DNA of 64,000 nucleotides from Microglena sp. YARC (GCA_022414725.1 CM039465.1:40500131-40564130), one strand, 5' to 3'. Shown: positions 52,401-62,320, counted from the first letter of the stretch. The notes: a model not told the origin generated them from the letters alone. Numbers and translations are program-made.

Positions 52401-54981
52401 AGTATGATATCATATGATATCATACAAATTGCATCATATGATATTGTATGTACATGGTAACTTGAGCCTAGTCAGACTGCCGGCATCATATGATATCATA
52501 TAATGACATGATATCATGTGATATCATATGGTCCCCACTTCGCACTACCTGGCTATGCAGGGCATGCCTATTCCCACCAGCCTGGCATGCTGGTGTGCAA
52601 TTTGCGCAATCCTCACCTCACACTACCTGGCTTTGCAGGACATGCCTATTCCCTCCAGCCTGGCATGCTGGTGTGCAATTTGTGCAATCCTCACCTCACA
52701 CTACCTGGCTTTGCAGGGCATGCCTATTCCCTCCAGCCCTAAAGTATGGACAACCCCCCCCAAAAATATGTTTCATATCCGTGCAACCCTGTTGTGTAAT
52801 GTCAACAATCCCTTCCTACACTACCTCGTAGGGAATGACTACCCCCTCCAGCCCTACAGTACGGAAAAACTCCCTCACAAAATGTGTTATATATGTGTTA
52901 AATGTGTTATATGTTTCGCATATCCGCGCAACCTTTTTGTGCTATTTACTAAGTTGCGCAATCCTCACCCACAACACCTTTAAGGGAATGCCCACTCACG
53001 CCATCCCTATGGGAAATCTCCCTCACAAAATATGCTTCATATCCGCCTAAACCTGATGTGTGATTCACTCATTTGCACAATCCTCACCCACCCCACCTTG
53101 TAGGGATTGCCTATTCCCTCCATCCCTATGGAGAACCTCCCTCTCAAAATAGTTTTCATATTCGCCCAACCCTGTTATGTAATTTACTAATTTGCGCAAT
53201 CCCCACCCACCCCACCATGCAGGGAATGGCTATTCCTGGCAGCCTATTGGAAAACCTCCCCCTGGCACCCGCTATTAAAGCACCCAGCGTGGAGCTTAAG
53301 GTGGAGCCCAAGGTGGAGCCCAAGATGGAGCCCAAGGTGGAGCCCAAGGTGGAGCCCAACGTGAAGCGCAGCACTGGAACTAGCAGCACCCAAGCCAATC
53401 GCCCTGAGTGGTCAGCAGGAAAAACCAAGGTCACGCGAGGCTCAAAGGCTGGGTCAGCCACTACCCAAGCTTCAGGTGCTACCCAAGGTGGGGCCCTTTC
53501 CTCCTCTCTCATTTCACGCTCCACACCCCACACCCTGCTGCTCATCCCCCACACCCCACAGCCCGCAGCACATCCCCAACACCCCACAGACCCCAGCACA
53601 TTACCCACACCCCTTCCTCGCAGCACATTACCTACACCCCACACCCCGCACCACCCCCACCCCGCACCTCTCACACTCCACCCCCCACACCCCATAGACC
53701 GCAGCTCACCCCCCACACCCCACAGACCGCATCGCAGTCCTCACACCCCACACCCCACAGCACATTCCCCACACCCCTCACCACCCACACCCGCACCTCT
53801 CACACTCCAAACCCCACACCCCACAGACCGCAGCACATCCCCCACACCCCACAGACCGCAGCACATCCCCCACACCCCACAGACCGCAGCACATTCCCCA
53901 CACCCCGCACCTCCCACACCCCACACCCTACACCCCACAGACCGCAGCACATCCCCCACACCCCACACCCTGCACCTCCCACACCCCACAACCCACACCC
54001 TGCGGCACATCCCCCACACACCCTGCACCTCCCACACCCCACACCCTGCATCCCCCACACCCCACAACACACACTCCACACAACACTCCACACTGCCCAC
54101 ACCCCACAACCCAAAATCTACATACCCAACTGAAACTCACAATCTTCTCTTACATCAGCGGATATACTGATATGGCAAGGGACCGGCATATCATATGATG
54201 TTGACCAAAGGCGAGTATAATATCATACGATATCATATATATTGCATCAGATGATATTGTATGTGAATGGTAACTTTAGCCTAGTCAGACTGCCGACATC
54301 ATATGCTATCATATGATGACATGCTATCATATGAGCACATGCTATCATATGAGCACATGCTATCTGTCATTGCTGTCACATGCTAGCATATGATGACATG
54401 CTATCATATGAGCACATGCTATCTGTCATTGCTGTCACATGCTAGCATATGATGACATGCTATCATATGAGCACATGCTATCATACGAGCACATGCTACC
54501 TGTCATTGCAGAAGCTACCAAGGAGCGTGCACCAAGGCGGAAGCAGGATCACGCTGAGGAGATCCTTGCCTGTAGCTCCTGGAAGGACATAGAGAAGCTT
54601 TTGCAACGACGTCAAGCCAGGATGGATGCTCCTGATATTGTGAACATGCTGGTGGCCCTCAACAAGATTGTTGGCAACCGTTGTGATCAGGATCTGGTGC
54701 TAACTGGCCCTGGTGGTGAGGGATCGAGCAGGGGCAGCCCCTCCCCGGCTCAGACTCTTGCCTTGGAGCTCATGAACTTGGTCCAGCTGCAGCTGCGGTG
54801 GTTGTCCCCCACGCTGCTGTGCCAGGCTGTGCATGCCGCGGCGGAGCTGGGCGTGGTGCCAAGCCAGGTGTGGTTGATGCAAGTATTGACTGCAAGCCAA
54901 AGGAACATGAGGAGGTGAGGCTGTAGGGACACGCACACACACACTCACTAAAGTGTATGTGTGTGAGTGTGTGTGAAGGGA

Positions 54982-55024
<43 letters not shown>

Positions 55025-55240
55025 TGCATCGACCGCAAGCCAAAGGAACATGAGGAGGTGAGGCTGTAGGGACACGCACGCACACACACTACATTGTATG
55101 TGTGTGAGTGTGTGTGTGTAGGGAGGGGGGAGGGGGGGGGGGGGGGGGGGAATGCATCGACCGCAAGCCAATGGAACATGAGGAGGTGAGCATGTAGGGT
55201 GTGATGATGTTGTGCCTAGTGCAGTACAGCTGCACTGGTT

Positions 55241-55299
<59 letters not shown>

Positions 55300-55314
55300 C
55301 CTCCCTCCCTCCCT

Positions 55315-55388
<74 letters not shown>

Positions 55389-58300
55389 TTTGCCAGGCCG
55401 TGCTCGCAGCGGCCTACCCCGCCCTAAACCCTACTCCCACCTTGCTCCAAACCCTGCTCCTAACCCGCCCTACCCCGTGGCAGGATGACTCTGGCTGAGC
55501 AAGCCATGCTGGCTTGTGGCTTGGCCACGTTGACAGCCCGGCCTCGGCCCTTTTGGATGGATCTATTCTACAATGAAACCAGCAGGCACTTGAAGGGTCT
55601 GACTTCAAGCTTTCAGCAGGCAGCAGCTGCAGCAGCCGCACTAGCCAGCCCTGCTTCCAGCCCAGCAGTGGATGTTGGTTTGGCCGATGTACAGCTAGAC
55701 AACCAAACCGCTATTTCCGAGACACCTGGAAATACAGGTACTGGTCCAGAGAATGCTTCATAGCACACTGTATGTTTATGTAGGCTGGTCCAGGTGTAGC
55801 AAAATAGGCTTAAGGGACTTGCCCAACCTTAAAACAGGAAAGGCAGTTAACAAAAAAACAAGCACTGGTGAACTGAACCCCAGCAAATTGTAAACGACGG
55901 GGGCAAGGAGTCCGTACTAACCTATGCATGTATGTATGTATGTATGTATGTATGTATGTATGTATGTTACAGTCCAGGGGTAGGCCAATTAGGCTAAAGA
56001 GACCCGCCCAACCGTGACAGGAAGGGGTAAACAGAAAAGGCTCTGATGAACTGTGTACAAAACAATCGTTGTACCGACGGGGGCCCTGAGTTCAAGCTAC
56101 AGATAATGCTACAATCCATCAAGCTTTTGTTTCAATTAGCCCCTCCTGGTAATCTGAAGTCGATCTAGATTGTTCGAGGTTGTGCAAGTCAACTGCCATG
56201 GTAGCTTTATCCAGGTAAAGCAGCAGCCAGTCCCCTGCCGCCGGAAGACGGGGCTCCCTTAATACCACACCCCACCAGACTTTATCTGAAATATTTATAT
56301 GAGAAAGTCTCTTGAGCCTGGTTGGCTGCCCCAGGACTAAAACTAGGAACAGGCACATCATATGATCACTCACAGCACACTCCTACCAGGAATTATAGTA
56401 CTTGTTGATAGCCTCCCTGGATAGTCTAGAATTGTCTGGATTATTTGAGGATGGCCAATTCCCTTGAGCCTAATTGGCTCCCCCCTGGACTGTCACACTA
56501 CCACCAACAATGAAACTCAGCATCAACACGGCAGCAACAACAACACCCGCCACTGCCAACACAGCACCACCACCACCACAACAGCAACAGCGACAGAAAA
56601 AGAAAACAAAAGCCACAACAACCACCACCACCATAACAACAGCAACCAATTTCCCTCATGTTTCCCCCTCACAGCTTCAGCATCTGGCTCAGGCAGCGTG
56701 ACTGGGTCAGAGACACCTGTGGATCCAACAACAGACGAGTGGACAGTGCTAGGTCACCTGTCCTCTGCATTGGCAATGCTGTCAGAGTGCCACCACCATC
56801 ACAATCACCACCACCACCGCACCACATCCACCACAACATCGACCACCACAGCCACAGCACCACCACCACAGCACCACAACCATAGCACCATCACCACCAC
56901 AACAGCCACCAACACAACCACCACCACCACCACAGCACAAGCACAAAAACCACCACCACAACAACTGCAACCAATCACCCTCATGTTTGCCCCTCACAGC
57001 TTCAGTATCTGGCTCAGGTAGCGTGACTGGGTCAGAGACACAAGCAGATCCAACAACAGACAAGTGGACTGTGCTAGGTCACCTGTCAACAGCAGTGGCC
57101 ATGCTGTCAGACTGCCAAGCGCCACATGCCGATTGGCTTCAGCTAATGAGCACCGCCGCCGCCGATCTGGCCGCTCGCTCTGAGGGTGGCGGGGGCGCTG
57201 ATGGATCCGCCAGTGGTGCTGGAGACGAGAGTGGTGAGGGAGCCAGCAATGCTGAGGATGCTGACAGTGTTGACGCACCACCCATCCAGGCCATGGGCTG
57301 CATCGTGTACCTCATCAATGCTCAGAAGTTGGGGCTTAGTGTCAGCCCAGGTTGGGCGCAAGACCTACTGGAGCGATGTGCCAGGGGGGGGGGCCTACGG
57401 GCCTGCCCCCCAAGCTTGCTAGCGGAGCTAGCTGGCTTGATGGCAGAACTGGGTGTGTCACCTAACCAAGAGTTTGCACAAGCCTTTGCAGATGCTCTGT
57501 ACCCCAAGGTTCGAAACATGGAGCCAAGTCAGGTGAGCCCCCATGAATGAGTAAAACACTAAGTTAAATGATCTACATAGTTCTTGATACCAGGTGGAAC
57601 TTAAGCCCTAATAATTTGCCTGATAATTGGTTTGACGCAATGTTTCATATCCGTGCGGTACTTATCCATCTGTTGGGACCAGGCCATGAAGTTCTTGTTG
57701 TTCCATCACCAAGGTTCGAAACATGGAGCCAAGTCAGTTGAGCCCCCATGAATGGGTGAAAAACAACAAAACGTAAATTGTCGTCTTAGTATTTGATACC
57801 AGGTCCTCCCTTGTGAAATCTAAGCCTTATAATTTTACCTGATCATTTGTTTGACGTTTTGTTCCGTTGCAGAATATATGCACCACCTAAATGTTATGGT
57901 TGCTCCCAACCGATAAAACCGATAAAACCTTAACCTTGGGAAACCTAAGCCCTATTATTTTACCTGATAATCGGTTTGGCGCTATGTTTCGTATCAGTAC
58001 GTTACTTATCAATCCGGTGGGACCAGGCCATGAAGTTCTTGTTGTTTCATCCCCAACCCCATCCCCAACCCACAGGTTCCCCAAGGTTCCATCCCCAACC
58101 CCATCCCATCCCCATCCCCAACCCCAAACCCCATCCCCTACCCATCCCCAACCCCAACCCCATCCCAACCCCAACCCCATCCCCAAGGTTCGAAACATGG
58201 AGCCAATTCAGGTGAGCTCCCATGAATGCGTAAAACACTAAGTTAAATTATCTACACAGTTCTTGATACCAGGTCCTAATAATAGGGCTGGGGTTGTGGA

Positions 58301-61300
58301 ACCTAACCCCTATTATTTTGCCTGATTATTGGTTTGACACTATGTTTTGTATCAGTGCGGTAGTTATCAATCCATTGGGACCAGGCCATGAAGTGCTTGT
58401 TGTTCCATCCCCAAGGTTCGAAACCTTGGAGCCAATTCAGGTTAGCTCCCATGAATGAGTAAAACACTAAGTTAAATTATCTACACAGTTCTTGATACCA
58501 AGTCCTAATAATAGGGCTGGGGTTGTGGATACTAAGCCCTATTATTTTGCCTGATAATTGGTTCGACACTATGTTTCGTATCAGTGCGGTACTTTTCAAT
58601 CCGTTGGGACCAGGCCATGAAGTGCTTGTTGTTCCCCAAGGTATGAAGCCTTGGAGCCAATTCAGGTTAGCTCCCATGAATGAGTAAAACACTAAGGTAC
58701 ATTATCTACACAGTTCTTGATACCAAGTCCTAATAATAGGGCTGGGGTTGTGGATACTAAGCCCTATTATTTTGCCTGATAATTGGTTTGACACTATGTT
58801 TCGTATCAGTGCGGTACTTATCAATCCGTTGGGACCAGGCCATGAAGTGCTTGTTGTTCCCCAAGGTATGAAGCATGGAACCAATTCAGGTTAGCTCCCA
58901 TGAATGAGTAGAACACTAAGCTAAATTATCTATATAGTACTTGATACCAGGTCCTCCCTTGTGAAACCTAGGCCCTAACATTGCGCCTGATAATCGGTAG
59001 ATGTTTTACCAAAGCGGAATAAATGTACCGCCTTAACTCCACGGTTGCTTCCAACAGACTATAGCAATTCAGGGGATGACCTGGACAAACGGTTCGTACT
59101 TTGTCAAGAATTGTCGAGAATTCCAGGCCAAATTGTCCAGAATTCTCGGATTTTCAGGCCAAAATTATCGACCAAGTACGAAGTACGAGTTCTCGCTCAA
59201 ATGTTTTGCCCAGTTCATCCCCTTGATTGCTATTATACAAGAATGTTTTGTGTCAGTATGGTACTTATCAATCCGTTGGGACCATGCCATGACGTGATGA
59301 TGAGCGTCAAACCAATTACTAGGCGCAATAATAGGGCTCAGGCTTCACAAGGGACAGTTGAACTTTGAGTTGTTCCAGCTCCAAGGTCGAAACATGGAGC
59401 TGACTCAGGTAAGCTCCCATGAAGTAGTTTAACTCAAGGTTTAATTTTTACTTGTGCAGTCTTAGATAATGATAACGCCTGGTGGGGTGTGGTGTTAAGG
59501 GAGCCCGTCGTACGCGGGTGGGGAGCGGTCTCCTACCTCAACTGGACAAATTACCATCGCGGTTGACAACGACCTGCAACGCCAAGACCCCTTAATTTCC
59601 CCTAGTGAAGCCTAAGACCTCATGTGACGGATATCGACCCCCACATCATCCCGGAGTCGGAGGGTATGGGTGTAGGTGTAACGGTATGGCTTGGTACATG
59701 TACTAGAGAATGAGTACTCGGACATCATATGAACTCCTTTGTCGAATGTCGCTATGGTGTAACGATTATAATCCGTCACACCTAACTCCCATGAAGTATT
59801 TTAACTCAAAGTTTGTGTTAAACTAAAAGTGGGCCCAGGTGACCTCGATGGGGTTCGAACCCGCAACCTGATAAGACCCCGCTCCTGCTTCCGTTCCATC
59901 CGGGATCGCTCTACGGTAGAGCCATCCCGTTCCGAACGGGGATCTCATGAAGTATTTTAACTCAAAGTTTCATGGGAGCTTACCTGAGTTTGCTCCATGT
60001 TTCGAACCTTCGGGCTGGAACAACTCAAAGTTCAACTGTCCCTTGTGAAGCCTAAGCCCTATTATTGCGCTTAGTAATCGGTTGGACGCTTATCCATCAC
60101 GGAATACGTACTGCCTTGAATTAACGGTTGCAACCAACAAATTAAAACGGCAAGGTACCCCAGGGTTCAAAACATGGAGCCAACTCAGGTACGTTGTTAC
60201 TGTTACAGTACATTACATTACATGTTAAAGTCTACTTGACACCCCGAGGGTGTATGAGAATCAGTGCTTCAAACAAAAAGATAAGGCACTCACAAAGCAA
60301 AAAACCCCATTACATCAGGGGTGTGTCGAGGACAAACAAACCAAACTCCCAACTGTATGTGTTTTTACGCTTCTTCAGCCCCTCCTGATGGTCGAGACTG
60401 AGTGATGTCCTACCTTTTCCCCCTCCTCATTGACACTCGCTACTTTCCATGCGCAGATCAGCGCCTGCTACCACATCCTCACCTCTTCACTCCCTCCATG
60501 AATCTAGACTGAGTGATACCCTACCCGTTTTCCTCTGCTCATTGGCACTCGTTGCTTTCCATGTGCAGATCAGCGCCTGCTACCTCATCCTCACCTCTTT
60601 AGACCCTCCTCGTAATCTAGACTGAGTGATGTCCTACCCGTTTTCCTCTCCTCATTGACACTCGTTACTTTCCATGTGCATGTCAGCGCCTGCTACCTCA
60701 TCCTCACCTCTTCAGCCCCTCCTGATAACCTAGACCGAGTGATGTCATACCTATTTTTCTCCATTGACACCCCGTCCTTGTCACTCCGAGTAATGACGAG
60801 CATTTCCCCCCATCATTCCCCCAATCCACCCATCCCCATCCCCCCATCATTACCCCCCCCCCCCCCCCCCCCCATCATTACCCCAATCCACCCATCCCAT
60901 CCCCCATCATCACCCCATCACCCCATCCCCATCACCCATCATTACCCAAATCCCCCATCCCCATTCCCCCAGTCATTAACCCCCATCCCCGCACACTCGT
61001 TGCTTTCCACACACAGGTCAGCGCCTGCTACCTCTTCCTTACCTCTTCGAGCCACTCGTTCTCTGCGCATCTGCTCAATCGTCTAGCCACCTGCATGACC
61101 AACGAAGCAGCCCTCGCACGCATTACCATCCCTGAGGCAGTGCAGCTTCTGAAGGAGCTTGGCACCCTGGAGAAAGCGGCTGAATCTGGCCGAGTGGATG
61201 TCCTCCAAGAGGCTTTGGTGCATCTTGGGCTGGGGCAGCGCCATGTAAGTTGCCTGGATTCATTAGTTACTTCTACCCACATGCCATGCCCACCAACATG

Positions 61301-62320
61301 CAACAATGCAACAATGCACCCTGGGGATGGTGGCTGAATCTGGCTGAGTGGATGCCTTCCAAGAGGCTTTGGTGCACCTTGGGCTGGGGCAGTGCCATGT
61401 AAGTTGCCTGGCTTGATTTTTTACTTCCACCCACATGCCATACTCACCAACATGCAACAGTGCACCCACCAACATGCAACAATGCTCCCCAGGGGAGGCG
61501 GCTGAATCTGGCTGAGTGGATGCCTTCCAAGTGGCTTTGGCGCACCTTGGGCTGGGGCAGCGCCATGTAAGTCACCTGGCTTGATCGGTTACTTCCAACC
61601 ACATGAGCACATGCAGATATGCGCTCAACTTATGCAAATATAACCACACCCACATGCAACACTCACGCAATACTCTCCTGCTGCAGATTGGGCAGTCGAC
61701 AGTGAGCTCCGTTGAGGTGGAGACCTTGCTGGGTGCCTTTATCGCTATGGGCGCTGCCCAACACACTATACAGTACTGCTTGATACACTATAAAGTACTG
61801 CCTGACACACCATACAGTACTGCCTGACACACTATACAGTACTGCCTGACAAACTATACAGTACTGCCTGATACACTATACAGTGCTGAATCTGCATGTG
61901 CTAATGCAAATACAGGCCAAACTACATACATATACCCCCCCCACACACGCAACACTCAAACAATACTCAATACTGCAGATTGGCCATTCGCCAGTGAGCC
62001 TGGTTGAGGTTTAGACCTTCCTGGGTGCATTTGTGCCATGGGCGCTACCCGTCAAACTATACAGGACTGTTCAGTACAGGCGCAACCTGTGCAAATACAC
62101 CCCATCCACATGTAACAATACTCCCCTGCTGCAGATTGGGCCGTCGCCAGTGAGCCCTCTCGATGTTAAGACCTTGCTGGGTGCATTCGTTGCCATGGGC
62201 AAGGCGCCCAAAGCCTCCTTCATGTCTGCGCTGTACAGGGAGCTCAATTCACAAGTGCCTGCTGTCAGACCCACCACATTCATCGCGATTGCTGGCCATA
62301 TGGCCGCTTTGGATTCACAG
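49256..62320 (+). CDS. Chloroplast-targeted OPR/FAST-like helical-repeat protein (multi-exon, 3' incomplete)
   Basis: Eight exons join with GT-AG borders and matching phases: 49256-49435, 49714-50574, 53223-53487, 54512-54914, 55484-55737, 57000-57532, 61017-61244 and 62135-62320, 970 codons so far. The N-terminus looks like a plastid transit peptide (Ser/Arg/Ala-rich, no acids, then RRRITVECASASD). An Ala/Pro-rich linker and a KVEPK repeat follow. From exon 4 the protein is made of paired amphipathic helices such as SSWKDIEKLLQRRQARMD, MLVALNKI, TLLCQAVHAAAELGV, FADALYPKVRNMEPSQVSAC. These resemble the OPR and FAST/HPR repeats of algal organelle RNA-binding factors. A role in chloroplast RNA maturation or translation is inference. 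No RAP domain is visible; the end lies further downstream. Confidence 0.78.
49714..50574 (+). CDS. Plus gene exon 2, coiled coil and Ala/Pro-rich linker
   Basis: The acceptor is CCCTGCAG before 49714 and the donor AAGCAGAAG/GTTGGT at 50574, a weak donor. It has 287 codons in phase 0. It begins with a Gln/Met-rich helix (MNIVDMQQRQNSEMKEQMQM), continues through Gly/Thr/Val-rich sequence and a segment LDDILAQSGYTHAAVSDDGS, and has a long APTPAPAAVAAA tract (50225-50500). Confidence 0.8.
50745..51020. repeat. CACTCATATCCCAAACA tandem repeat
   Basis: Units of 12-25 bp built from CTCATATCCCAAACACCCA, about 14 copies in intron 2. Confidence 0.9.
51045..51085 (+). repeat. Dispersed repeat, TACAGTCCAGGGGT family, fragment
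   Basis: GTTACAGCCCAGGGGTGGCT, AGCTACGCTAAAAGGAATT. Confidence 0.6.
51180..51345 (-). repeat. Dispersed repeat, AACTAGTTTAG family, inverted
   Basis: CGACGCTTTGCCATTC, CGGCTAAACTAGTCAAAG and a GAGTCGCTCAATTTGCGAAG end match the reverse complement of 25495-25640. Confidence 0.6.
51516..51659. mobile_element. hAT-like MITE (GTACTT family) with 8-bp TSD (one mismatch)
   Basis: The ends are CAGGGTCCTACAT and ATGTAGTACCCTG. The flanks are ATCCCAAC (51508-51515) and ATCCCAGC (51660-51667). The core is GCGC-rich as in 31496-31676. Confidence 0.85.
51870..52320. repeat. About 105-bp tandem array (CCCAGAATAACTTAGAAC)
   Basis: Five diverged units contain TGATCCCCAGAATAACTT, GGAACTAGAAGAAGTGGTGG and CATTATTCCCCAAATTTAGG. 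Confidence 0.88.
52364..52538. mobile_element. ATCATATGAT-family MITE, diverged
   Basis: It has the left end TAGGTACCAGCA, the full conserved interior (GTAACTTGAGCCTAGTCAGA) and a degenerate right end. No target duplication is seen. Confidence 0.75.
52539..53222. repeat. Tandem array running into exon 3
   Basis: Units of about 72 bp (CACACTACCTGGCTTTGCAG, GCATGCCTATTCCCTCCAGC) and then about 115 bp (GCGCAATCCTCACCCAC) repeat eight to nine times. The last unit supplies the acceptor CCATGCAG and the first codons of exon 3. Each unit has its own CAG or TAG acceptor-like end. Confidence 0.87.
53223..53487 (+). CDS. Plus gene exon 3, KVEPK repeat
   Basis: The acceptor CCATGCAG before 53223 is the one that keeps phase 0, and the donor is CCCAAG/GTGGGG at 53487 (phase 1). 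The 5' codons (GMAIPGSLLENLPLAPAIKA) come from the upstream tandem unit. A run of five V/MEPK repeats and a Ser/Thr/Gly-rich basic tail follow. Confidence 0.75.
53500..54115. repeat. CCCACACCCCACAGACCGCAG minisatellite-like stretch
   Basis: A 600-bp stretch of CACCCCACA, CCGCAGCACATCC and CACCTCCC words without fixed period in intron 3. Long open frames here are by-products of the composition. Confidence 0.92.
54177..54510. mobile_element. ATCATATGAT-family MITE whose end has become a tandem array
   Basis: The left end is AAGGGACCGGCA and the interior matches the family up to TAGTCAGACTGCCGACATCA. From about 54300 the 3' part is replaced by repeats of ATGACATGCTATCATATGAG and CACATGCTATCTGTCATTGC. 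The last of these provides the acceptor GTCATTGCAG of exon 4. Confidence 0.8.
54512..54914 (+). CDS. Plus gene exon 4, first OPR-like helices
   Basis: The acceptor is CATTGCAG before 54512 (phase 1) and the donor GAG/GTGAGG at 54914 (phase 2). It encodes KERAPRRKQDHAEEILACSS, WKDIEKLLQRRQARMDAPDI, VNMLVALNKIVGNRC and later LLCQAVHAAAELGVVPSQVW. The SW-x2-I/L-x2-LL pattern followed by a VxxMLVALxKI helix is typical of the first OPR/FAST-like unit. Confidence 0.85.
54870..55195 (+). repeat. Three copies of the exon 4 3' edge with G tracts
   Basis: CCGCAAGCCAAAGGAACATG followed by AGGAG/GTGAGG recurs at 55028-55060 and 55158-55190 after the true edge (54885-54914). The spacers hold (AC)n/(GT)n and G runs of about 44 (54979-55022) and 20. 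Confidence 0.9.
55244..55386. repeat. CT dinucleotide microsatellite
   Basis: (CT)n with an internal (CCCT)n run. Confidence 0.97.
55484..55737 (+). CDS. Plus gene exon 5
   Basis: The acceptor is GTGGCAG before 55484 and the donor ATACAG/GTACTG at 55737. The first base completes an Arg codon. It encodes MTLAEQAMLACGLATLTARP, RPFWMDLFYNETSRHLKGLT and an Ala-rich segment, again an OPR-type helix pair. Confidence 0.85.
55780..56105 (+). repeat. Dispersed repeat, TACAGTCCAGGGGT family, two copies
   Basis: Copy one is about 55783-55918; copy two is about 55966-56104 after an (ATGT)n run. Both carry ACTTGCCCAACC/CCCGCCCAACC and end GACGGGGG(C)(A/C)..GAGT(C/T)C. Confidence 0.75.
56173..56287 (+). 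mobile_element. tRNA-derived SINE, 5'-truncated
   Basis: AACTGCCATGGTAGCTTTAT to CACCCCACCAGACTTTATC matches the SINE body and 3' end; the tRNA-like head is missing. Confidence 0.65.
56510..56990. repeat. ACC/AAC low-complexity tract around a decayed exon copy
   Basis: (CAACAC)n/(CCACCA)n runs flank 56675-56790. Confidence 0.9.
56675..56790 (+). pseudogene. Truncated duplicate of exon 6 start
   Basis: It keeps the CTCACAG acceptor and encodes SASGSGSVTGSETPVDPTTD and then WTVLGHLSSALAMLSEC before running into (CCACCA)n. It is nearly identical to the start of exon 57000-57532 but lacks a donor. Confidence 0.75.
57000..57532 (+). CDS. Plus gene exon 6, OPR/HPR-like helices
   Basis: The acceptor is CCTCACAG before 57000 (phase 1) and the donor AGTCAG/GTGAGC at 57532 (phase 0). 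It encodes a Ser/Gly-rich start, WTVLGHLSTAVAMLSDC, an acidic Gly-rich loop, then MGCIVYLINAQKLGLSVSPG, WAQDLLERCA, LLAELAGLMAELGVSPNQEF and AQAFADALYPKVRNMEPSQ, three helix-pair repeats. Confidence 0.87.
57533..58910 (+). repeat. About 225-bp array containing copies of the exon 6 3' edge
   Basis: Five units each hold AAG/GTTCGAAACATGGAGCCA followed by A(G/A)TCAG and then G(T/G)TAGC or TTGAGC. They share CCATGAATGAGTAAAACACT, TTGATACCAGGTCC and CAATCCGTTGGGACCAGGCC. The exon-like core is 24 nt (VRNMEPSQ) in the first units and becomes 25 nt with changes in later ones. Confidence 0.9.
58911..59466. repeat. Diverged continuation of the exon 6-edge array
   Basis: One more edge copy (AAGGTCGAAACATGGAGCTG, ACTCAG/GTAAGC) is at about 59382-59415. 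No gene is seen. Confidence 0.65.
59467..59592 (-). mobile_element. tRNA-derived SINE body
   Basis: AATGATAACGCCTGGTGGGG at the left end is the family's 3' end; the tRNA-like head is lost after CGCCAAGACC. Confidence 0.7.
59838..59942 (-). mobile_element. tRNA-like SINE head
   Basis: On the minus strand ATGGCTCTACCGTAGAGCGA (A-box region) and CGGGTTCGAACCCC (B box) are spaced as in a tRNA. It is followed by other sequence, so it is a separate or rearranged SINE. Confidence 0.6.
59943..60230. repeat. Inverted and direct copies of the exon 6 edge
   Basis: 59967-60012 is an inverted copy (GGAGCTTACCTGAGTTTGCT, CCATGTTTCGAACCTT). 60158-60190 is a direct copy (TTCAAAACATGGAGCCAACT, CAG/GTACGT). 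Confidence 0.7.
60376..60770 (+). repeat. About 113-bp array of the exon 7 5' edge
   Basis: Three to four units contain CAG/(A/G)TCAGCGCCTGCTACC, TCATCCTCACCTCTTCA and ACTGAGTGATGTCCTACC. Each keeps a TTTCCATGNGCAG acceptor-like end. Confidence 0.88.
60800..60995. repeat. CCCCATC low-complexity stretch
   Basis: CATCCCCCATCATTACCCC repeats with a C run of about 19. Confidence 0.93.
61017..61244 (+). CDS. Plus gene exon 7
   Basis: The acceptor is CACACAG before 61017 and the donor CGCCAT/GTAAGT at 61244. It has 76 codons in phase 0: VSACYLFLTSSSHSFSAHLL, NRLATCMTNEAALARITIPE, AVQLLKELGTLEKAAESGRV, DVLQEALVHLGLGQRH. Together with EPSQ at the end of exon 6 it completes an HPR-like MEPSQVS helix turn. 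Confidence 0.85.
61325..61575 (+). repeat. Two copies of the exon 7 3' edge
   Basis: GGCTGAATCTGGCTGAGTGG to GGGGCAG(T/C)GCCAT/GTAAGT is repeated at about 61331-61400 and 61497-61568, each with an intact donor. Confidence 0.87.
61687..61765 (+). repeat. Partial copy of exon 8, first
   Basis: After CTGCTGCAG it encodes IGQSTVSSVEVETLLGAFIA and then MGAAQH before CACTATACAGTACTGCCTGA repeats. No donor is seen. Confidence 0.75.
61766..61890. repeat. ACACTATACAGTACTGCCTG tandem repeat
   Basis: Five to six units of about 21-22 bp. Confidence 0.88.
61979..62060 (+). repeat. Partial copy of exon 8, second, with stop
   Basis: After TACTGCAG it matches exon 8 but has an in-frame TAG after GTTGAGGTT. 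Confidence 0.75.
62135..62320 (+). CDS. Plus gene exon 8
   Basis: The acceptor is CTGCTGCAG before 62135 and the donor CACAG/GTGAGG at 62320. It has 62 codons in phase 0 (IGPSPVSPLDVKTLLGAFVA, MGKAPKASFMSALYRELNSQ, VPAVRPTTFIAIAGHMAALD). The helix pair LLGAFVAMGKAP / FMSALYREL is a clear OPR-like unit. Confidence 0.87.

Noticed and set aside
53408..54133. Long His/Pro/Thr-rich frames in several phases
   Set aside because: They are explained by the CCCACACCCCACAG repeat in intron 3; only 53223-53487 fits the gene model.
56675..56790. An additional coding exon of the plus gene
   Set aside because: It has an acceptor and good codons but no donor, and it duplicates the start of 57000-57532.
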